From Pelomonas sp. Root1237 (GTDB lineage: Bacteria; Pseudomonadota; Gammaproteobacteria; Burkholderiales; Burkholderiaceae_C), in contig NZ_LMDK01000016.1 of NCBI RefSeq assembly GCF_001425055.1, positions 62,001 through 126,000 of the forward strand: DNA of 64,000 nucleotides. Reading direction: 5' to 3'. This document shows positions 43,748-52,093 of this stretch, in pieces. Under the pieces are notes generated by a model that was not told where the DNA came from, did no database searches, and saw only the letters and a list, made by a program, of their open reading frames with translations. Position 1 is the first letter of the stretch. Every line of letters begins with the position of its first letter. Position numbers and translations under genes: made by a program.

Positions 43748-45097
43748 TCAGCTCAGCCGGTAAAGCCCGGCGCCATGCGACGGCAGCTGCTGGGCGAACC
43801 GGCCCGATGCCGCGTCGAGAGGTTTACGCGCCCACAGGTCACGCACCTGGCGAACGCCGTCCAGCCCCAGGTCCCGCAGCGCGATGCCAACCTCGCGGGC
43901 CTTGTCCGTCGGGTTGAACAGCGCGACGTAGCGGCCCTTGCCGTCGGCGGGCCGGGCTGACCAGATGCGCACGAAGTCCTCGACGAAATGCGGCCGGTTG
44001 TCGGTGCTCGCCTGGTCCACGGCCAGCACCTCGGGGTTGGTGAGCAACGCGAGCGTCGGCTCGTCCAGGTGGCGCAGGTCGCCGCCCATGATCAGCGGCG
44101 AGCGGGTGATGGCCCACAGCGTCATCAGCGTGCGCTGCTCATCGGCGGTGAACTTGGTGTCGCGCTCACCCAGGGCCAGGCGGCCCAGCGGCAGCATGTC
44201 CGGGTCAGGCCAGGCGCCCGGGCGGCGCCAGGGGTTCCAGTTCTCCAGCCGCGTGAACTGGGCGTCCAGGGCATGCCAGTCGTCCCAGAAGTCGTCGGAG
44301 ATGCGCCACATCTGCGCATGCTGGCGTACGTGCTCGGCGCGGCTCACGGGCGTCTCGCCGGGCGACAGGCTGAGCGCCATCGGCCGCTTCGTGCGCTGGA
44401 TGGCACGGTGGGCGGCCTCGATCTCCGGCGCATGAGCGTCGTAGGGGCGGCTCATGTCGTCCATCTTGATGAAGTCCACGCCCCAGGAGGCGTAGAGCGC
44501 GAAGACGCTGTCGTAGTAGGCCTGCGCGCCGGGCTTCTTCATGTCCACGCCGTACATGTCGGGGTTCCAGGTGCAGACGCTGCTGGTGTCGGCGATGTCA
44601 GCGGCGCGGTAGGGCGTGCCCAGGATGGGCAGGTTGCGCTTCACGGCCAGGCGCGGGATGCCGCGCATCAGGTGGATGCCGAACTTCAGGCCCATGGCAT
44701 GGACATCCGCCGCCAGCGGCGCGAAACCGCGGCCTTCGGCACTGGACGGGAACCGGTTCACGGCGGGGATCAGCCGGCCGTGACCGTCCATCGCCGGCTC
44801 GGGGTTGGCGCTGTAGCTGTAGCTTGACGCCGTGGGCTCGTACCACTGGATGTCGATGGTGAAGATGTTGTAGCCGGCCGGCAGCAGCTTGTCCGCCATG
44901 ATGCGGGCCGTCTCGCGGGCCTGGGCTTCGTTGATGGTGGTGGCGAAGCTGTTCCAGCTGTTCCAACCCATCGGCGGCGTGGGGGCCAGCAGGCCTTTGG
45001 CCGGCGTTGCAGCGGTGGTGGCGGCCTGGGCGGGCAACGTGGACGCGGCGATGCCGGTGAGGCCGGCGCTGATCAGGCCCCTGCGATTCAATGCCAT
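43748..45097 (-). CDS. Glycoside hydrolase family 27, alpha-galactosidase-like
   Basis: 449-residue exported glycosidase. The N-terminus NRRGLISAGLTGIAASTLPAQA is a Tat-like signal with two arginines. The catalytic barrel starts with TPPMGWNSWNSF, includes the nucleophile region VDFIKMDDMSRPYD and the acid/base region MWRISDDFWDDW, then ITRSPLIMGGDL and a beta-sandwich C-terminus. GH27 enzymes remove alpha-galactosyl (or related) residues from plant oligosaccharides. ATG 45097 is chosen; an upstream extension would lack the signal at its end. It follows the aromatic operon by 108 bases and may be separately transcribed. Confidence 0.88.
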   Translation of the reverse strand: MALNRRGLISAGLTGIAASTLPAQAATTAATPAKGLLAPTPPMGWNSWNSFATTINEAQARETARIMADKLLPAGYNIFTIDIQWYEPTASSYSYSANPEPAMDGHGRLIPAVNRFPSSAEGRGFAPLAADVHAMGLKFGIHLMRGIPRLAVKRNLPILGTPYRAADIADTSSVCTWNPDMYGVDMKKPGAQAYYDSVFALYASWGVDFIKMDDMSRPYDAHAPEIEAAHRAIQRTKRPMALSLSPGETPVSRAEHVRQHAQMWRISDDFWDDWHALDAQFTRLENWNPWRRPGAWPDPDMLPLGRLALGERDTKFTADEQRTLMTLWAITRSPLIMGGDLRHLDEPTLALLTNPEVLAVDQASTDNRPHFVEDFVRIWSARPADGKGRYVALFNPTDKAREVGIALRDLGLDGVRQVRDLWARKPLDAASGRFAQQLPSHGAGLYRLS

Positions 45098-45205
45098 GGG
45101 ATGTCTCTTGTCTCGTTTGTCGTGGCTGCCGGGTGTACGGCATTCCACGACAACAATCCAATGGCGATTTCCTCTCAAGCCATGCCAGTTTCGATATGGC
45201 TTGGA

Positions 45206-46138
45206 TCACCCCAGCAAGGCCTGCCGCAGCGCACTCGCCACCTGCCCCAGCGCCAGCCGCGCCGCCGGGACGGCGCCGGCCATGCTGATGAAGCCGTGCG
45301 CCAGGCCGTGGTACTCGATGACGGTGACGGCATTGCCAGCCGCGCCGAGCGCCTCGCCGTAGGCCATGGCCTCGTCGCGCAGCGCATCGTGGGCCGCCAG
45401 CAGCAACAGCGTCGGCGGCAGGCCGGCGAGGCTGGGCGCGAGCAGCGGCGCGCCGCGCCAGTCGGGCGCTTTGCCGGCGGCGCCGTAGTAGTGGCGGTTG
45501 AAGTAGTCCATGGTGCGCTTCGTCAGCGTGGGGCCACCGGCATGCCGCTCGCGGGACGGGTAGTCGCCATCGTGAGCACCGGCTGCCGGCGGGTAGACGA
45601 GGACCTGCAAGGCGATTGCCGGCCCGCCCGCGTCGCGCGCCAGCAAGGCGGCGGTGGTGGCCAGCGCAGCGCCGGCGCTGTCGCCCACGACGGCCAGGCG
45701 GCTCGGGTCGCCGCCAAAGCTGCGGATGGCCTCGGCCACCCAGCCGAGCGCGGCGTAGCTGTCCTCGATGGCCGCCGGATAGGGATGCTCGGGTGCCAAC
45801 CGGTAGGCGGCGCTGACGATCATCACGCCGCTGTCAGCGCAGAGCTGGCGGCAGACGGCGTCATAGCTTTCGAGATCGCCGAGCACGAAGCCGCCGCCGT
45901 GGAAGTACAGCGCCACGGGCAAGGCGCCCGCCGCATCGCGAGGTTTGTAGATGCGCACGCGCACAGCCTGGCCGGCGAAGTGGGTCTCGTGCGGCGTCAC
46001 GTCGACGTCGGCGGGCGGCATGGTCGCCAACGTGCAGATCTGCCGGTACAGGCCGCGAGAGGCCTCGGGCGGCAGGTCACAGAGGTCGGGGGCGCCGGCC
46101 GCCTGGGCCAGCACGTGTTGCAGGTGCAGATCGAGCAT
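45206..46138 (-). CDS. Alpha/beta hydrolase, hormone-sensitive-lipase type
   Basis: 310-residue esterase. Oxyanion hole HGGGFVLGD (about 82-90), nucleophile elbow GDSAGAAL, acid region HDALRDEAM and catalytic His in HGLAHGFI are present; no signal peptide. ATG 46138 follows AAAGGAGA at a good distance. It could hydrolyse ester-linked phenylpropanoids (ferulate or chlorogenate-like), consistent with its place at the end of the aromatic operon, but specificity cannot be read from sequence. It follows the binding-protein gene by 35 bases. Confidence 0.88.
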   Translation of the reverse strand: MLDLHLQHVLAQAAGAPDLCDLPPEASRGLYRQICTLATMPPADVDVTPHETHFAGQAVRVRIYKPRDAAGALPVALYFHGGGFVLGDLESYDAVCRQLCADSGVMIVSAAYRLAPEHPYPAAIEDSYAALGWVAEAIRSFGGDPSRLAVVGDSAGAALATTAALLARDAGGPAIALQVLVYPPAAGAHDGDYPSRERHAGGPTLTKRTMDYFNRHYYGAAGKAPDWRGAPLLAPSLAGLPPTLLLLAAHDALRDEAMAYGEALGAAGNAVTVIEYHGLAHGFISMAGAVPAARLALGQVASALRQALLG

Positions 46139-46173
46139 GGAATGTCTCCTTTGAGGGACTGGGAAAGTGAAGT

Positions 46174-47289
46174 TCATCGCCGCAGGCGCCCGTCGCGGCC
46201 GCGAAGGCCGATCTCGACGTGCTCGGAGCCGCGGTGCTGGCGGGGGCTGAAGCGCACGCTGAAGCCGCCGAGGTCGAGCGCGCCCAGGTTCTCCAGCGCA
46301 CTCGCCAGCCCAGGCCCGTCGACACGGTTGCCGGCGCGGCGCAGCGCCTCGACGCAGACGCGCAGATGCAGGTAGGCCGCCAGGCCCTCCAGGCTGATGG
46401 CCTCGGGGCCGACGTGGCTTTCCGCATCCCGCTCGAACTCGCGCACCAGCGGCAGCTGCGAGATCTCGGGGTTGGGCACGACGCTGGTGAAGCCGATCAG
46501 CCGGTCACGCAGCAGCCGCGTCAGCTGCGTGAGCCCCGGCGACGACAGTGCCGCCACGGTGAGCGGCACCGCGGCGCGCCAGGCGGCCTCGTGGCGGGTC
46601 AGCAGGTCCAGCGACTCGGGGCCGAGATTGAGCACCAGGGCCTGCGGCGCAACGGCGGCCAGCTCGCGCAGCGTGGCGGCGGAATCTGCCTGCATCGCCA
46701 GCGGGTGGAAGCGGATGCCCGCGGCCTGCAGCGCCGCAGCCAGCGCGCGCTCGCGGGCCGGCTCGTCGCCGTCGCCCAGCAGCACGGCCTGCTCGATACC
46801 GATGGCTCGCAATTGCGCAACCAGCGCCTCGGCCTCGCGCCGGTCATCGGGCCGCAGGCTGAACACCATGGGCTGCTGCAGCGCCGCGGCGCCGGAGAAG
46901 GGGCCGACTAGCGGCACGTTCAACTCACGCGCCAGCGCGGCGGTCTGCAGGCAGGCGCGCTCGCCCAGGCAATTGACGAATGCCAGGACGTGATGCTCCC
47001 GGGCGAGCTTGTGCAGGTTGGCCGCGCGGCGCTGGCTGTCGCCGCTATCGTCCAGGGTCACCAACTCCAGCCGGCGTCCGCCGATGCCGCCGCCGGCATT
47101 GACGCGATCCACCAGCGCCTTGGCACCGGCCTGCACGCGATTGCTGATGGGGAAGGCGGCGCCGGTCAGCGGCAGCGACTGGCCCAGCACCAGCGGCGCC
47201 TGCTCGGCCGCCGATGCAACCGACAAACAAAATTCCAGCAGGAGGGGTGCCAGCAGCACCACCCAACGCTGGATCCACCGCCGTGCCAT
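46174..47289 (-). CDS. Branched-chain-amino-acid-type (Leu/Ile/Val) binding protein
   Basis: 371-residue periplasmic binding protein of the ABC type I/LivJ family with a signal peptide (residues ~1-27, ending SVASAAE). LGQSLPLTGAAFPISNRVQAGAKALVDRVNAGGGIGGRRLELVTLDDSGD is the standard N-lobe opening. No ABC permease or ATPase is encoded nearby. It begins two bases after the RND gene, so it is probably part of that unit, as a periplasmic ligand-capture protein. In other clusters such orphan binding proteins bind aromatic acids. Confidence 0.85.
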   Translation of the reverse strand: MARRWIQRWVVLLAPLLLEFCLSVASAAEQAPLVLGQSLPLTGAAFPISNRVQAGAKALVDRVNAGGGIGGRRLELVTLDDSGDSQRRAANLHKLAREHHVLAFVNCLGERACLQTAALARELNVPLVGPFSGAAALQQPMVFSLRPDDRREAEALVAQLRAIGIEQAVLLGDGDEPARERALAAALQAAGIRFHPLAMQADSAATLRELAAVAPQALVLNLGPESLDLLTRHEAAWRAAVPLTVAALSSPGLTQLTRLLRDRLIGFTSVVPNPEISQLPLVREFERDAESHVGPEAISLEGLAAYLHLRVCVEALRRAGNRVDGPGLASALENLGALDLGGFSVRFSPRQHRGSEHVEIGLRGRDGRLRR

Positions 47290-47290
47290 C

Positions 47291-49678
47291 TCAAGCGATC
47301 CTGGCGGGCTTGAGCAGCCAGTGCGCGAGCGCCGGCACCAGCACCAGCGCCCCCACCATGTTCCACACGAACATGAAGGCCAGCAGGATGCCCATGTCGG
47401 CCTGGAACTTGATCGGCGACAGCGCCCAGGTGCCCACGGCGAGCGCCAGCGTGACGCCGGTCAGCATCACGACGCGGCCGGTGAACTGCAGCGCGTGCAG
47501 GTAGGCCGCCGACAGGCTTTCGCCCGCGCGCAGCCGGGCCAGCATGACGCTGAGCACGTAGAGCGCGTAGTCCACGCCGATGCCCACGCCCAGCGCGATG
47601 ACCGGCAGCGTGGCGACCTTGACGCCCATGCCCAGGCCCACCATCAGTGCCTCGCACAGGATGGAGGTCAGCACCAGCGGCAGCACGGCCACGACGACGG
47701 CGCGCCAGGAGCGGAAGGTCACCCAGCACAGCACGACAACGGCGCCGTAGACCCACCACAGCATCTCGTTCATGGCCTGCTTGACGACGATATTGGTCGC
47801 CGCCGCAATGCCGGCCGAGCCGGCCGCGAGCATGAAGCGCTCGTCCTTTGTCGAGTTCTCCTTGATGAAGCCCTCGACCGTGCTCACCACCGTGCTCAGC
47901 GTCTCGGCCTTGTGGTCCTTCAGGTAGACGTAGAGCGACAGGAAGGAGCAGCCCTGGTTGAACAGCTCGCGCGGCGCACGGGTCTGCACGCCGCCGAGCG
48001 CGCTGTCGTTGGGGATCAGCTCGTACCACTTCAGCTGGCCCTCGTTGTAGCCCACCATCGCGAGCTTGGAGAGCGCCGCCATGGAGTTGGTGGACTCGAC
48101 GCCGGGGAGTTGCTCCAGCTGCCAGGCGAGCTGGTCGACCTTGGCCAGCGTGCCGTAGCGGGTGCACTGGTCTTCGGGCGTGGCAACCATGACGACGAGG
48201 ATGTCGCTGGACGCGGCGTAGTGCTGGGTGACGTAGTCGTTGTCGCGGTTGTAGCGCGAGTCGGCGCGCAGCTCGGGGGCACCGGGGTCCAGGTCGCCAA
48301 CGTGCAGCCGCGTGCTGACGGCATAGCCCGCCACGGCCAATGCCGCCGACGCGCCGAGGGCCACCAGCGCCGGGCCGCGCTGCGTGAAGCGGTCGAGCTG
48401 GCGCCACATCCAGGAGCTGCCGGCCTTGGGGTTGAACTCGGGGTCGTCACGCAGGCTGCGCTTGGCCGCCGCCGGGCTCACGCCCACGTAAGACAGCAGG
48501 ATGGGCAGCAGCACGAGGTTGGTGAAAATCAGCACCGCCACGCCGATGCTGGCGACGAGCGCCAGGTCCTGGATGGCCTGGATCTTGATCAAGGCCAGCA
48601 CGGCAAAGCCGACGGCGTCGCACAGCAGCGCGGTGAGGCCGGCGACGAAGAGGCGGCGGAAGGTGTAGCGCGCGGCCACCACGCGATGCGTGCCGCGGCC
48701 CACGTCCTGCATGATGCCGTTCATCTTCTGCGCGCCATGGCTCATGCCGATGGCGAAGACGAGGAAGGGCACGAGCACGGAGTACGGGTCCAGCGCGTAA
48801 CCGAGCAAGGCCAGCAGGCCGAACTGCCAGACCACGGCGACGAGCGAGCAGGCGACGACGAGCGCGGTGCTGCGCACGCAGCGCGTGTAGCCCCACAGCA
48901 CGCCGGCGCAGATGACCAGGGCCACGGCGAAGAACACCAGCACCTGCTGCAAGCCCTCGATGAGGTCGCCCATGACCTTGGCGAAGCCGGTCACGTGCAG
49001 CGCGACGGCGTCGCTGTCGTACTTGGCGCGCAGCGCCTCGACCTGGCGGCCCAGCTCACCATAGTCCAGCGCCTGGCCGGTCTTGGGGTTCACGTCCAGC
49101 AGCGGCACGAAGACGATGCTGGACTTGGCGTCACCGGCGACGATCTGGCCGATCTCGCCGGAGCGCTCGACGTTGGCGCGCACCTCGGCCAGCGCGGCGG
49201 GCGAGCCGTCGTAGCTGTCGCCCATGACGGTGTTGCCATCCAGCCCGTCCTCGGTCACGGCGACCCAGCGGGTGTTGGCCGTCCACAGCGACTTCATGAA
49301 GGGCCGGTCCACACCCGGCATCAGGTAGATCTCGTCACTGATCTTTTGCAGTGTGTCGAGGTAGTGCTTGTCGTAGATCGTGCCCTTCCTGGCCTCGACG
49401 ACGATGCGCAGCGCATTGCCCTGGCCGCCCAGGTCGCCCTTGTGCGCCAGGTAGTTGGCGATGTAGGGATGCTGGGTGGGGATGGTCTTCTCGAAACTGG
49501 CGTTGAGCGTCAGCTTGAAGGCCTGCTGGCACAGCCACAGCGTGGCCAGCAGGCACAGCAGCATCACCCAGGGCCGGTGGTTGAAGAGCAGCCGCTCGGG
49601 CCAGGAGCCGGAGCGGGTGTCGAAGTCGTCGAGCCGGGTGATCACCGGTTGGGCGCCCAGCGTGTCGGTGGCGTGCAT
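47291..49678 (-). CDS. RND/MMPL-family transporter
   Basis: 795-residue inner-membrane protein with 12 predicted membrane segments in two halves of one N-terminal segment plus a large periplasmic loop and five clustered segments. Conserved sequences include VPFLVFAIGMSHGAQKMNGIM and the second-half VKVATLPVIALGVGIGVDYALYVLSVMLARLRAG, a GxxxD-type element of HAE3/MMPL proteins. ATG 49678 opens the protein; a longer frame would overlap the YCF48 gene. RND proteins are proton-driven and usually export, but members next to DUF1302/DUF1329 genes in hydrophobic-substrate clusters are suspected to act in uptake. The direction here is unknown. Confidence 0.88.
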   Translation of the reverse strand: MHATDTLGAQPVITRLDDFDTRSGSWPERLLFNHRPWVMLLCLLATLWLCQQAFKLTLNASFEKTIPTQHPYIANYLAHKGDLGGQGNALRIVVEARKGTIYDKHYLDTLQKISDEIYLMPGVDRPFMKSLWTANTRWVAVTEDGLDGNTVMGDSYDGSPAALAEVRANVERSGEIGQIVAGDAKSSIVFVPLLDVNPKTGQALDYGELGRQVEALRAKYDSDAVALHVTGFAKVMGDLIEGLQQVLVFFAVALVICAGVLWGYTRCVRSTALVVACSLVAVVWQFGLLALLGYALDPYSVLVPFLVFAIGMSHGAQKMNGIMQDVGRGTHRVVAARYTFRRLFVAGLTALLCDAVGFAVLALIKIQAIQDLALVASIGVAVLIFTNLVLLPILLSYVGVSPAAAKRSLRDDPEFNPKAGSSWMWRQLDRFTQRGPALVALGASAALAVAGYAVSTRLHVGDLDPGAPELRADSRYNRDNDYVTQHYAASSDILVVMVATPEDQCTRYGTLAKVDQLAWQLEQLPGVESTNSMAALSKLAMVGYNEGQLKWYELIPNDSALGGVQTRAPRELFNQGCSFLSLYVYLKDHKAETLSTVVSTVEGFIKENSTKDERFMLAAGSAGIAAATNIVVKQAMNEMLWWVYGAVVVLCWVTFRSWRAVVVAVLPLVLTSILCEALMVGLGMGVKVATLPVIALGVGIGVDYALYVLSVMLARLRAGESLSAAYLHALQFTGRVVMLTGVTLALAVGTWALSPIKFQADMGILLAFMFVWNMVGALVLVPALAHWLLKPARIA

Positions 49679-49695
49679 CGTCTTGTTTGAAAAGT

Positions 49696-50715
49696 TCAGG
49701 GCTGGGCGCGACGGGTGCCGCGCAGGCTGGCAATGACCCAGGCGTCGTCGGGTGCGGAGGCCAGGCCGGCGGCGGGCAAGGGGCCGGCGGGCGGGGGCTG
49801 GCGCTTGAAGGTGCGGCCGTCGTCGGCGCTGACGAAGAGCTCGCCGGTCTGGGCCAGCAGCGTCAGTTCGCCGCGCCGCGCTATGCCGGCTTGCAGGCTC
49901 AGCGGCGTGCCGAGGTCGACCTTGTCCCAGCTGTTGCCGGCGTCGGTCGAGCGGTAGACGCTGCCGCGCAGGCCGTAGGCCAGCAGCGCGCCGCTGGGTG
50001 AGGCAAGCAGGCCGAAGAAGCTGCCCTTGTAGGGCGAGGCCAGGGCCGTGAAGCTGGCGCCGCCGTCGCTGGAGCGCAGCAGCAGGCCCTGCTCGCCGGC
50101 GATGAACCATTGGTCGCCCACGACGCGCACGCCGTAGAGATGCAGGCCGCGCGGGTTGGCGGCGCGCGTGGGCAGCGGCTGCCAAGTGGCGCCGCCGTCA
50201 CGCGTGACCATGGCCAGGCCGTAGGCGCCGACGGCGATGGCCTGGCGCGCGTCGATGGCGTCGAGGTCGAACCAGGGCTTGTCGGCGCCCTCCTCCACCA
50301 TGCGCTGGGCGGCGCGGCGGCCGGCGTCGTCGGTGGCGGCGGCAAGCAGGCTGGCAGCGGCCTGCAGGCCGTCGAGCTGTTTGATCCAGGTCTTGCCGCC
50401 ATCGCTCGTCTTGAGGATGACGCCAAGATGGCCTGCCGCCCAGCCATTGTTGGCATCGACAAAGCGCAAGGCCGTCAGGCCCGCGCGCACCGGCACCGCA
50501 GCCTGCTGCCAGGCCTTGCCGCCGTCATCCGACCACAGCACCGTGCCGCGTTCACCGGCTGCGACGAGGCGCTCACCGGCGCGGGCGACGGCCAGCGTCG
50601 CCGCGCTGAGCGCCTTGGGGCTGATCAGCGCCGGCTCGGACAACGCGGCCGGCGCCGGTGCGGCGGCCTGGGCGGACACCGCACAGGCCAGCGCGAGGAA
50701 CGCCAGCCTGCGCAT
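49696..50715 (-). CDS. YCF48-like beta-propeller, exported
   Basis: 339-residue protein with a signal peptide (MRRLAFLALACAVSAQA). Repeated sialidase-type motifs such as VLWSDDGGKAWQQ, ILKTSDGGKTWIK, AMVTRDGGATWQP, LLRSSDGGASF, VYRSTDAGNSWDK and LFVSADDGRTF describe a six- or seven-bladed propeller like photosystem II assembly factor YCF48. In non-photosynthetic bacteria it is probably a periplasmic scaffold. Its ATG shares one base with the stop of the DUF1329 gene (TAATG), so the two are coupled; the RND gene follows after 17 bases. Confidence 0.87.
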   Translation of the reverse strand: MRRLAFLALACAVSAQAAAPAPAALSEPALISPKALSAATLAVARAGERLVAAGERGTVLWSDDGGKAWQQAAVPVRAGLTALRFVDANNGWAAGHLGVILKTSDGGKTWIKQLDGLQAAASLLAAATDDAGRRAAQRMVEEGADKPWFDLDAIDARQAIAVGAYGLAMVTRDGGATWQPLPTRAANPRGLHLYGVRVVGDQWFIAGEQGLLLRSSDGGASFTALASPYKGSFFGLLASPSGALLAYGLRGSVYRSTDAGNSWDKVDLGTPLSLQAGIARRGELTLLAQTGELFVSADDGRTFKRQPPPAGPLPAAGLASAPDDAWVIASLRGTRRAQP

Positions 50716-52073
50716 TACCTGGCCCCTTCGTTGGCGAGCTCTTCGGGGCTGAAGAAGCTGCGCGGCAGCGGTGCGACGATCTTGTACTGGCTGGCCAGTT
50801 CGTTGCTGGCCATGTTCAGGTAGTAGGCGCCGGTCTGCAGGTCGTAGCCGCCCCAGAACATGCTGCCGATGACGGCCGGGATGTCCGGCGCCAGCAGGGT
50901 CAGCGTGTAGTTGGTGCGCCAGAGCTCGCCCTTGGCATCCCAGCCGTCGAACAGGATGATCTGCCAGCTGTCCTCGTCGATGTAGTACTTGCGCTTGGGC
51001 ACGACGTGGCGCTTGCCCTCGGCCAGCGTGGCCTCGACCTCCCAGACACGGTGCAGTTCCCAGCGCACAACGCTGGGGTTCAGCGTGTTGGGGGTGACGA
51101 GATCGGCCACCTTGGCAGACGCTGCGCGGTTGTTGTTGTAGGGGATGAAGAGCTCGCGCTTGCCGACCAGCTTGAGGTTGTGCTTGTCGATGGGGCCGAA
51201 GAGCATGAAGGCTTCGTCGAACAGGCCGATGCCCGAGGTCACCGAGTCGGGCGTGTCATAGGCCACCGACGGCGCCTTGCGCACGCGGCGCTGGCCCACC
51301 AGGTATTGCCACAGGCCGCGCGGGTTGCCGGCGTTGAGGTTGTCGTGCGCCAGGATGGCCTCGCCCGCCTTGGAGCCCGGCTCGCTGACGACGAACTTGC
51401 CCAGGCCGGCATAGCCGTCGAACTTCTCCAGGCTGCCCTCGGGGTCGTAGAACTGCCGGCGAAAGCTCTGCGTGCCGCCGGAGGCCATCGCGCGCTTGCC
51501 GTCGGCCGTCACGACCCAGACGCGCACCGGCGCCTGCGCATAGGTGCCGACCCAGGCGAGGCGGTGGTTCTGGAACACCTCGTAGCCGTCCTTGGGGATC
51601 GGGAACGGCGTGCCGCCATAGGCGCCTTCGGTGCCCTGGCCGTTGTCGACAAGCTTGGCGCGCGTGGCGTTCTTGAAGGTGTTGTCGTAGACCCATTGCG
51701 GCGCGGCGGCCGTGCGGTGGCTGGGGTAGACGTCGATGCGGAAGTCGGGGTACTTCTTCATCAGCGCCTTGACGCCGTCGCTCAGCTTGGCGTCGTACTG
51801 CGCCATGTTCTTGGCGTTGATGCTGTACAGCGGCTTCTCGGCGGCGAAGGGGTCGGGCCGGGCGTCGCCGGGCTTGAAGCCGGCGGGTGCCTTGGTCATG
51901 CCACCGTCCCAGGCGGGGATGCTGGCGTCCTTGTTGGCGGCGCGCTCGGCGCCCAGCGGGGTCAGCGTGGTCTTGAGCTTGGCGGCTTCATCGGCCGACA
52001 CGGCGGCGAGGGCCGGGCCGGCCAGCAGCAGGGCGGTGGCCAGCAACGTGGCCTTGAAATGAATGCGGTTCAT
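50715..52073 (-). CDS. DUF1329 protein, periplasmic
   Basis: 452-residue protein with a signal peptide (MNRIHFKATLLATALLLAGPALA). Typical DUF1329 features: AAKLKTTLTPLGAERAANKDASIPAWDGGM, FPIPKDGYEVFQNHRLAW, RRQFYDPEG, ELFIPYNNNR, HRVWEVEATLAEGKRHVVPKRKYYIDEDSW. The DUF1329 fold is thought to be related to outer-membrane lipoprotein-sorting proteins, which bind hydrophobic ligands. In many proteobacteria it is paired with DUF1302, as here. ATG 52073 has the signal peptide directly behind it. Function has not been proven for any member I can name with certainty. Confidence 0.9.
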   Translation of the reverse strand: MNRIHFKATLLATALLLAGPALAAVSADEAAKLKTTLTPLGAERAANKDASIPAWDGGMTKAPAGFKPGDARPDPFAAEKPLYSINAKNMAQYDAKLSDGVKALMKKYPDFRIDVYPSHRTAAAPQWVYDNTFKNATRAKLVDNGQGTEGAYGGTPFPIPKDGYEVFQNHRLAWVGTYAQAPVRVWVVTADGKRAMASGGTQSFRRQFYDPEGSLEKFDGYAGLGKFVVSEPGSKAGEAILAHDNLNAGNPRGLWQYLVGQRRVRKAPSVAYDTPDSVTSGIGLFDEAFMLFGPIDKHNLKLVGKRELFIPYNNNRAASAKVADLVTPNTLNPSVVRWELHRVWEVEATLAEGKRHVVPKRKYYIDEDSWQIILFDGWDAKGELWRTNYTLTLLAPDIPAVIGSMFWGGYDLQTGAYYLNMASNELASQYKIVAPLPRSFFSPEELANEGAR

Positions 52074-52093
52074 GTGAAGTGCTCCGTGGGGCT

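Noticed and set aside
47009-49690. 893-codon plus-strand frame opposite the RND gene
   Set aside because: Its translation is dominated by His, Gln, Arg and Gly and has no family features, while the minus strand encodes a complete transporter.
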